Shown here: positions 1 through 3,721 of the stretch, one piece after another
Layout: each line of letters begins with the position of its first letter
Position numbering within the stretch: position 1 is the stretch's first letter
Origin: Oscillospiraceae bacterium
GTDB lineage: Bacteria > Bacillota > Clostridia > Oscillospirales > Ruminococcaceae
DNA: 5,047 nt
Reading direction: 5' to 3'
NCBI GenBank assembly: GCA_029098085.1
Contig: JAQXNQ010000391.1
Span: 1 to 5,047, forward strand
Notes under the pieces: generated by a model
What the model was told of the DNA's origin: nothing
The model's database searches: none
What the model saw: the letters and a program-made list of their open reading frames with translations, nothing else
Translations under genes and position numbers: made by a program

Positions 1-1
1 G

Positions 2-523
2 AAAACCCTTGCCTATATTCTGCGGGAGTGGAAGAAGGCCCAGGATGAGCTGCGGGACTTTCTGGGGGACGAGTATCAGGACTTTAATCTGGTGGTATCG
101 CTGCCCAATGGACGCCCTTGTGAGGAACGTATCATTCTGAAAGAGTTTTCTAAGCTCCGTGAGGAAGCGGGGTTGCCCAGAGTGGTCTTTCATTCCCTCC
201 GCCATTCCAGTACCACCTACAAGCTGAAACTGAACCACGGCGATCTGAAGGCCACCCAAGGCGACACGGGCCATGCTGAGGTCGATATGATCACCAGTAT
301 CTACGCACACATTCTGGATGAGGATCGAAAGGTCAACGCTCAGAAGTTCGAAACGGCCTTCTACTCCAATCCTGACCTGCGCGGGGTACGCCCTCCGGAA
401 GAACCGAAGGAACCGGCGCCCATCGACCTTGCAGGTTTGGTGGAGCAGCTTCAGAAGTCGCCGGAGCTGGCCAATGCCCTGGCGGCGCTGATCGCGCAGC
501 AGGCGCAACCGGCCGGCAAGTAG
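2..523 (+). CDS. Tyrosine recombinase (integrase), C-terminal part, 5' end outside window
   Basis: The frame is open from base 2 to the TAG at 521-523, giving 173 visible residues. The start and the first catalytic Arg lie off the left edge. Visible hallmarks of the phage/ICE integrase catalytic domain are HSLRHSSTT (His at visible residue 64, Arg at 67), DTGH (His 91) and SIYAHI (nucleophile Tyr 101, bases 302-304). Family members cut and rejoin DNA at att sites through a 3'-phosphotyrosine link. The catalytic core is followed by an unusual tail of about 60 residues: a Pro/Glu-rich linker (RPPEEPKEPAP), then a predicted amphipathic Leu/Ala-rich helix. The gene reads toward a tRNA-Arg whose 3' end faces it, the normal place for an integrase at the edge of an integrated element. 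An internal GTG at 92 is not the real start, because coding continues upstream. The exact integrase subfamily cannot be decided from this fragment. Confidence 0.93.
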   Translation, partial: KTLAYILREWKKAQDELRDFLGDEYQDFNLVVSLPNGRPCEERIILKEFSKLREEAGLPRVVFHSLRHSSTTYKLKLNHGDLKATQGDTGHAEVDMITSIYAHILDEDRKVNAQKFETAFYSNPDLRGVRPPEEPKEPAPIDLAGLVEQLQKSPELANALAALIAQQAQPAGK

Positions 524-537
524 TTCGGAGAATCCAA

Positions 538-600
538 ATTAGCAAATTCTCGTTTTCCCTTAGCAAACTTGTGAAAACCGTTCGAGTCCAATTAGCAAAT
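538..600. repeat. Three phased TTAGCAAA direct repeats, candidate integrase arm or accessory sites
   Basis: TTAGCAAA occurs at 539-546, 560-567 and 592-599, all in the same orientation. The outer two share the longer ATTAGCAAAT (538-547 and 591-600), each preceded by TCCA or TCCAA. Starts are 21 and 32 bp apart, close to two and three turns of B-DNA, so bound proteins would sit on one face. The array begins 15 bp after the integrase stop codon. Arm-type integrase or excisionase sites commonly look like this. The role is inferred; the repeats themselves are directly visible. Confidence 0.55.
580..589 (+). other. T-loop-like sequence, possible attachment core
   Basis: GTTCGAGTCC matches the T-loop consensus of tRNA genes, but no acceptor, anticodon or D arm surrounds it. 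It sits between the second and third TTAGCAAA repeats. Integrases that target tRNA genes often use T-arm sequence as the crossover core, so this could be an att core or a leftover tRNA 3' fragment. A 10-base match to a common motif is weak evidence, and the strand is opposite to the nearby tRNA-Arg. Confidence 0.25.
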
Positions 601-605
601 ATACA

Positions 606-620
606 TCATGCAGTGCATGA
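606..620. repeat. 15-bp near-perfect palindrome
   Basis: TCATGCA-G-TGCATGA is a 7-bp inverted repeat around one central base. It lies just beyond the TTAGCAAA array and before the GC-rich hairpin. The length and symmetry suit a dimeric protein-binding site, for example for a recombination-directionality factor or repressor, but no specific binder can be named. Confidence 0.4.
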
Positions 621-655
621 AAACCTCCCGGCATCAGAGAACCGACCGCCGGGAG
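620..655 (-). terminator. Second hairpin downstream of the tRNA, possible terminator (minus strand)
   Basis: CTCCCGGC (625-632) pairs perfectly with GCCGGGAG (648-655) across a 15-base loop. Read on the minus strand, the stem is followed by GGTTTTCATG, a short U tract. It lies after the stronger tRNA terminator and could act as a backup or mark the end of the mobile element. The loop is large and the U tract short, so confidence is modest. Confidence 0.4.
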
Positions 656-661
656 AAATGG

Positions 662-702
662 GAACAAAAACGCTGCAAACCATCAAAAAACGGCTTGCAG
701 CG
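662..702 (-). terminator. Rho-independent terminator of the tRNA-Arg transcript
   Basis: On the minus strand, CGCTGCAAGCC pairs with GGTTTGCAGCG. This is an 11-bp stem with one G-U pair and a 10-base loop (+ strand 692-702 and 671-681), followed directly by TTTTTGTT. It starts 9 bases after the CCA end of the tRNA, as expected for a tRNA operon terminator. Confidence 0.85.
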
Positions 703-710
703 GGGCTTTC

Positions 711-787
711 TGGCACCCCCGGCTGGGTTCGAACCAGTGGCCTGTCGCTTAGGAGGCGACCGCTCTATCCAACTGAGCTACGGGGGC
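711..787 (-). tRNA. tRNA-Arg (anticodon CCT)
   Basis: The minus strand folds as a 77-nt cloverleaf. It has acceptor GCCCCCG/CGGGGGT, D arm GCTC-AGTTGGATA-GAGC, anticodon arm GTCGC-CTCCTAA-GCGAC, variable loop AGGCC, T arm ACTGG-TTCGAAC-CCAGC, discriminator G and an encoded CCA at 713-711. Anticodon CCT reads the Arg codon AGG. Two imperfections are visible: a G1-U72 pair at the acceptor end and an A-C mismatch at the outermost T-stem pair (49-65). Both 3' partners lie in the 3' part of the gene, which an integrating element would supply. It should still fold and is probably functional. It is likely co-transcribed with the upstream broken tRNA from the promoter at 1032-1060. Confidence 0.93.
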
Positions 788-809
788 GTATGCAGGAATA
801 TTCAATTTT

Positions 810-879
810 CATGTTTGGCAGGACTTGAACGAACTGCCGCTTAGGAGGCGGATGCTCTATCCTGCTGAGCTACGGAGAC
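810..879 (-). pseudogene. Degenerate tRNA-Arg(CCT)-like gene
   Basis: The 5' half on the minus strand is a good tRNA: GTCTCCG, then TA, the D arm GCTC-AGCAGGATA-GAGC and an anticodon loop CTCCTAA identical to the neighbouring tRNA-Arg. The anticodon stem TCCGC/GCGGC has one mismatch at its outer pair. After the anticodon arm the structure fails. The variable region plus 5' T-stem is shortened, so the T loop GTTCAAGTCC no longer has a proper 5-bp stem. The sequence after CCTGC is CAAACATG, which cannot pair with GTCTCCG, and no CCA is encoded. GGCAG/CTGCC could still form an abnormal stem with a 12-base loop. I read it as a tRNA relic; a tRNA-like RNA with another role cannot be excluded. Confidence 0.75.
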
Positions 880-1025
880 GTATATGAAGTTTTAAGGTGG
901 GGTCCTCCCCAAAAGGTGTCCGCTCCTCGTTCTCTCAGGAGATAGAAGCTTTACTCTCCCAATTTTCAGAAAGATCGCCAGATTCCGAAAAATGAACGCC
1001 CGGCACCGCGGCAAAACCCGAATAC
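880..1025 (-). other. Leader of the tRNA transcript; no gene seen
   Basis: About 145 bases separate the inferred transcription start near 1025 from the broken tRNA. No convincing reading frame is present on either strand. Small inverted repeats are visible: CTCCT (923-927) with AGGAG (937-941), and GGGG (899-902) with CCCC (907-910). The second is followed on the minus strand by ACCTTAAAAC rather than a U tract, so it is not a clear terminator. I recognise no riboswitch or known small RNA motif. Confidence 0.4.
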
Positions 1026-1031
1026 TTTTTT

Positions 1032-1060
1032 ATTATACCACATTTTCTCACCAGAAGCAA
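1032..1060 (-). promoter_or_regulatory. Promoter for the tRNA-Arg locus
   Basis: On the minus strand a perfect -10 box TATAAT (1037-1032) is preceded by TGG, giving an extended TGn -10. It lies exactly 17 bp from a TTGCTT -35 box (1060-1055), which matches only TTG of the consensus. Transcription would start near 1025 and run through both tRNA units to the terminator at 662-702. Confidence 0.7.
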
Positions 1061-1127
1061 CCTGATTTTTCGGGTTCGCAGCAAAGTCAGAGAGAAAATT
1101 TATATAGAGAGATGTGAAATTTGCAAA

Positions 1128-1156
1128 TTGACGAAAGAAGTCGAAAACCGTATAAT
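1128..1156 (+). promoter_or_regulatory. Promoter for the cell-wall-binding protein gene
   Basis: TTGACG (1128-1133) and TATAAT (1151-1156) are separated by 17 bp, a near-consensus sigma-A promoter. Transcription would start near 1163, leaving a leader of about 40 nt. It diverges from the tRNA promoter, with the two -35 boxes about 68 bp apart. Confidence 0.85.
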
Positions 1157-1204
1157 AAAGTCAATCAGACATAATCAATCAGCTTCAAGTGACGGTGATA
1201 CGGG

Positions 1205-2023
1205 ATGCGGAAACGACTTTATTTGTTGACAATCGCTTTGTGTTTGTTTGGACTGTCGATGAAAAATCCGGTTTACGGAGCTTCCAGCTTTTCACTGGAG
1301 GACTGCCAGCATCCTTCTATAGAAGTTAGTTGGCGCACGGAGGCTACCTGTACGGAGGATGGAGAAGAAGAGGGCGTGTGCAGCATTTGTGGAAGAGAAG
1401 TCTATCGGGTACTGCCTGTGAAGGAGCATGAGTATGGTGACTGGGTAACCATACGGCAGGCAACTGAAACTTCAACCGGATTGCAGCAGGCAGTGTGCAC
1501 CGTTTGCGGCGATGTGACGGAAAGGACGCTGCCCATGCTCACTGTTTCCGATGAAAGCGTCCCGGATGTCCTGTCGCCAGGCTGGGTAAAGCGTCGGGAT
1601 GAGCGCCTGTATCGCCTGTCCACAGGAAAGTACGCCCGGGGCTGGCTGGAGATTTCGGGCAAACGGTATTATTTTAATGAAAAAGGGTATCTTCAAACCG
1701 GATGGATTCAGCTGGAAACGATCTGGTACTGCCTGGACGAGGATGGTGCAGCCCGAACAGGCTGGTTTCAGGATGCGGACGGCCGCTGGTATTATTTTAC
1801 ATCCTCCGGCGCCATGAAGATCGGCTGGTTTCAGGATACGGACGGCCGCTGGTATTACTTTACATCCTCCGGCGCCATGAAAACCGGTTGGCTTCAGGAT
1901 GTGGACGGCAAGTGGTATTGCTTTTCCGAACCGGACGGGCATATGCTGTGCAGCACCCGGACAGCGGATGGATTCTGGATTGGAGAAGATGGCGTCTGGC
2001 GGGCGGATGTCTCCGCATCATGA
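1205..2023 (+). CDS. Secreted protein with CxxC segments and cell-wall (choline)-binding repeats
   Basis: This is a 272-residue protein. MRKRLYLLTIALCLFGLSM is a signal peptide core, with cleavage likely after residue 25 or 26. Residues 36-112 hold two related segments, TEATCTEDG...CSICG and QATETSTG...CTVCG. This CxxCG pattern is common in clostridial surface proteins; the second copy lacks the first Cys. From residue 126 there are six repeats starting GW (126, 146, 166, 186, 207, 228) with YYF-type aromatic cores, typical of the CW_binding_1 (choline-binding) family that attaches proteins to wall teichoic acids or polysaccharides. The spacing changes from 20 to 21 residues, and the C-terminal repeat is partial. 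No catalytic domain is visible, so it is probably a structural or adhesin-like surface protein. The ATG follows GGTGAT (1194-1199), a partial Shine-Dalgarno 5 bases upstream. The gene is flanked by its own promoter and terminator. Confidence 0.9.
   Translation: MRKRLYLLTIALCLFGLSMKNPVYGASSFSLEDCQHPSIEVSWRTEATCTEDGEEEGVCSICGREVYRVLPVKEHEYGDWVTIRQATETSTGLQQAVCTVCGDVTERTLPMLTVSDESVPDVLSPGWVKRRDERLYRLSTGKYARGWLEISGKRYYFNEKGYLQTGWIQLETIWYCLDEDGAARTGWFQDADGRWYYFTSSGAMKIGWFQDTDGRWYYFTSSGAMKTGWLQDVDGKWYCFSEPDGHMLCSTRTADGFWIGEDGVWRADVSAS
1760..1948 (+). repeat. 63-bp tandem repeats encoding wall-binding modules
   Basis: Units 1760-1822 and 1823-1885 differ at only 4 of 63 positions by eye. They encode the same 21-residue module (GWFQD.DGRWYYFTSSGAMK) except two residues. 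A third, more diverged unit follows at 1886-1948 (GWLQDVDGKWYCF). Identity at silent positions points to a recent duplication or gene conversion, so copy number may vary between strains. Confidence 0.9.
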
Positions 2024-2035
2024 TTGATAACAGAA

Positions 2036-2071
2036 AGCACCCGGATCCCCTGAAGAACCCGGGCGCTTTTT
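2036..2071. terminator. Terminator between convergent genes
   Basis: AGCACCCGG (2036-2044) pairs with CCGGGCGCT (2059-2067), followed by a T run to 2071. On the + strand the stem has one A-C mismatch. On the minus strand the same position becomes a G-U pair, so the stem is continuous, but the following tract (TTTCTG) is weaker. It lies 12 bp after the cell-wall protein stop codon and could also serve the small minus-strand gene. Confidence 0.75.
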
Positions 2072-2116
2072 CGGTTGTGCGGGCAGGAAGGCCGTCTCCG
2101 ACCGCCCTGTCTTCGT

Positions 2117-2269
2117 CTAAAGATCATCTGCATCCTGTATGGGCTCCTCGTCTTCATTCAGAGGAACGCCGGTGTACATGCCCATGGGGTCGGTGTTGCA
2201 GTGCCCAAAGGATACAGGCGGATATTTGTCAGGCTTGATTCTGACGGTGATTTTCCGTTTCAATGGCAT
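2117..2269 (-). CDS. Small hypothetical protein, 50 residues
   Basis: This minus-strand frame runs from ATG at 2269-2267 to TAG at 2119-2117. The product begins MPLKRKITVRIKPDKYPP, continues through FGHCNTDPMGMYTGVPL and ends EEPIQDADDL. It is basic at the N-terminus and strongly acidic at the C-terminus, with one Cys and no membrane segment. The composition looks like a real soluble protein rather than a shadow frame, and codon third positions are mostly C/G as in the neighbours. It fills a gap that otherwise holds no gene and ends before a hairpin usable on its strand. Ribosome-site support is weak (purine-rich AAAGAAAG just upstream); GTG at 2272-2270 is an alternative start. The frame stays open further upstream without a good start and with noise-like content. 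I do not know its function. Confidence 0.6.
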   Translation of the reverse strand: MPLKRKITVRIKPDKYPPVSFGHCNTDPMGMYTGVPLNEDEEPIQDADDL

Positions 2270-2317
2270 CACTTTCTTTGGTGGATTGCCGGTCGATGCA
2301 TGCGGCGCTGAAGGAGC

Positions 2318-2385
2318 TTCCGGATGCCGGAAAGAATAACGGCGGGCCGGATCGTCCGGCAGTACTAGTATGACCGCCGGTCTGC
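2318..2385. repeat. Cluster of short GC-rich palindromes
   Basis: TTCCGG-ATG-CCGGAA (2318-2332) and GCCGGA-TCG-TCCGGC (2346-2360) are perfect hairpins with 3-base loops. CGGCGG (2340-2345) can also pair with CCGCCG (2374-2379), enclosing the second hairpin. A T-run (CAATTTTTTC) follows on the + strand at 2385-2394. The cluster lies between the small minus-strand gene and the channel gene promoter. It could be an upstream transcription barrier, an RNA structure or an operator; none is proven. Confidence 0.45.
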
Positions 2386-2417
2386 AATTTTTTCAGGGGA
2401 ATATTTGTCCTTTCTGG

Positions 2418-2446
2418 TTGAATTTGGGACTGCTTCGTGTTACAAT
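2418..2446 (+). promoter_or_regulatory. Promoter for the MscS-family channel gene
   Basis: TTGAAT (2418-2423) and TACAAT (2441-2446) are 17 bp apart, with TG at 2438-2439 forming an extended -10. The start would be near 2453. This places the start codons at 2370 and 2445 upstream of, or within, the promoter and supports the TTG at 2496. Confidence 0.75.
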
Positions 2447-2480
2447 GAGCACAGAGAATGGCAGCCTTTGGCTGCTTCAG

Positions 2481-2498
2481 AAGGGAGTCGTTCACTTG
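2481..2498 (+). promoter_or_regulatory. Ribosome binding site and TTG start of the channel gene
   Basis: AAGGGAG (2481-2487) is a good Shine-Dalgarno sequence and lies 8 bases before TTG at 2496-2498. The next in-frame ATG (2520) has no such sequence close by, so TTG is the best-supported start. Confidence 0.75.
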
Positions 2499-3593
2499 GA
2501 AGAAATTGCACTTTTTTTAATGAATTTTTCTGCGAGCATTCTGCCTCATGTGCTGGCGGTGATCACCGCTTTGGTAGCGGGCGTTCTGCTGTTGGTGCTG
2601 CGCAGAAAGATCGTCAGCCTGCTGTGCCGGGTACTGAAGAAGCTGACCGCACATTTTTCCGGGGCAGCGGATATTATCGATGCCGCGCAGCGGCCCGCTG
2701 TGGCCTTTCTGACCGTGCTGGCGGTGTATCTGTTTGCATCGATTCTGCAGACCCATTTTTGGCCGGGCGCGGGAAAGCTGGCGGCGTTTTTGCTGATGGC
2801 TTTGAAGATTTCTCTCATCGTCTGCATCACCTGGGCTGCGATGGATGCCACCGGGCCGGTGGTGTCTGCCATTCAGGGAAGCAAAAGCACACTGGATAAG
2901 ACCCTTGTGCTCTTCCTTTCCAAGATTCTGAAGGTGATTCTGCTGGCGCTCTCTGTCATCATTATTATGGACGAGGTGGGCTACAACATCAGCGGACTGA
3001 TCACCGGTCTTGGACTGGGCGGTCTGACCTTTGCCCTGGCGGCGCAGGATACGGCCAGCAATCTGTTCGGCGGTGTGGTGATCATTGCCGACAAGCCCTT
3101 CCAGGTGGGCGACTGGATTCAGGCGGACAGCCTGGAGGGCGTTGTTTCGGACATCACGTTGCGGAGCACTCATATCCGTACCTTTAAGGATGCGGAAATC
3201 ATTGTGCCCAACTCGGTGCTGGCCAATGCGTCGATCATCAACTGGTCCCGTATGAACAAGAGGAAGGTGGAAATGACCCTGGGGGTCACCTATCAAACCA
3301 GCCGGGAGCAGCTTCAGCAGGCAGACGAGGCCATCAGGAAAATCCTCCGGGAGCATCCCAGAGTGGATCCGGATGTGATTATTGTGGCCTTCAATGAATT
3401 TGCCGCCTACAGTCTGGATCTGACGGTAGCCTATTTCACGAAGGATACGGCTTTTGCAGATTATATCGCCGTGAAGGAGGACATCAATTTCCGCATTATG
3501 GATGCGCTGGCGTCTCTCGGCGTGGAGTTTGCCTATCCGACCCAGACCCTTTTGATGGAGTCCGCTGCTCCGAAGGAAAAAGAAGAAGCATAA
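2496..3593 (+). CDS. MscS-family small-conductance mechanosensitive channel
   Basis: The product has 365 residues from the TTG start. The family forms heptameric channels that open under membrane tension and release solutes during hypo-osmotic shock. Hydrophobic segments lie near residues 4-35, 67-86, 95-116 and 138-158, then the pore helix near 166-183 with a Gly/Ala-rich GLGLGGLTFALAAQD pattern. The diagnostic MscS beta-domain entry follows: NLFGGVVIIADKPFQVGDWI at 189-208, then TFKDAEIIVPNS near 229-240. This makes it a five-helix member with an N-terminal extension relative to E. coli MscS (three helices, 286 residues). The C-terminal alpha/beta domain ends in a charged KEKEEA tail. A longer frame back to ATG 2370 exists but overlaps the promoter and encodes implausible sequence. 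The gene is monocistronic, with its own promoter and two terminators. Confidence 0.95.
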   Translation: MEEIALFLMNFSASILPHVLAVITALVAGVLLLVLRRKIVSLLCRVLKKLTAHFSGAADIIDAAQRPAVAFLTVLAVYLFASILQTHFWPGAGKLAAFLLMALKISLIVCITWAAMDATGPVVSAIQGSKSTLDKTLVLFLSKILKVILLALSVIIIMDEVGYNISGLITGLGLGGLTFALAAQDTASNLFGGVVIIADKPFQVGDWIQADSLEGVVSDITLRSTHIRTFKDAEIIVPNSVLANASIINWSRMNKRKVEMTLGVTYQTSREQLQQADEAIRKILREHPRVDPDVIIVAFNEFAAYSLDLTVAYFTKDTAFADYIAVKEDINFRIMDALASLGVEFAYPTQTLLMESAAPKEKEEA

Positions 3594-3628
3594 ACAAAAA
3601 GCCGGTGCAGGCAGCGCCGGCTTTTTGT
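3594..3628. terminator. Strong bidirectional terminator
   Basis: ACAAAAAGCCGGTGC (3594-3608) pairs with GCGCCGGCTTTTTGT (3614-3628) over a 5-base loop: 15 bp with one T-G pair on the + strand. The A-run and T-run flank an 8-bp GC-rich core, so it can terminate the channel gene on + and the ABC exporter gene on minus. It starts immediately after the channel stop codon. Confidence 0.9.
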
Positions 3629-3634
3629 TATGGC

Positions 3635-3660
3635 AAGTCCGGTGAAAGCCCGGACTTTTC
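3635..3660 (+). terminator. Second terminator after the channel gene
   Basis: AAGTCCGG (3635-3642) pairs with CCGGACTT (3650-3657) across 7 bases, and the stem runs into TTTTC then ATTTTAT on the + strand. On the minus strand no U tract follows, so it acts mainly on + transcripts as a tandem backup. Confidence 0.7.
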
Positions 3661-3721
3661 ATTTTATCCCTGGATGCTGAATGAACGCCTGTTGATCGGA
3701 CGGCAAAGATGGGGAGCTGTC

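Noticed and set aside
538..600. CRISPR-like array
   Set aside because: The repeats are only 8-10 bp, with three copies and unequal spacers of 13 and 24 bp. That is far from a CRISPR layout.
571..844. Two + strand frames across the tRNA region
   Set aside because: They run through the antisense of the tRNA genes and the terminator, and have no domain-like sequence.
1760..1948. Intergenic or mobile repeat
   Set aside because: The repeats stay in frame and encode standard wall-binding modules, so they are protein repeats.
1702..2238. 178-residue + strand frame overlapping the wall-binding gene
   Set aside because: Its apparent internal repeats are only the 63-bp repeats read in another frame, and it crosses the terminator at 2036-2071.
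2229..2495. 88-residue minus-strand frame upstream of the channel gene
   Set aside because: It overlaps the palindromes, the channel promoter and the start of the better-supported 50-residue frame. Its composition looks random.
2405..2899. 164-residue + strand frame overlapping the channel gene
   Set aside because: It is an out-of-frame shadow of the MscS coding sequence, rich in Arg, Gly and Cys.
2517..3662. Long minus-strand open frame opposite the channel gene
   Set aside because: Its product is rich in His, Gln, Arg and Gly with no recognisable fold. The + strand encodes a clear MscS protein, so this is a shadow frame.
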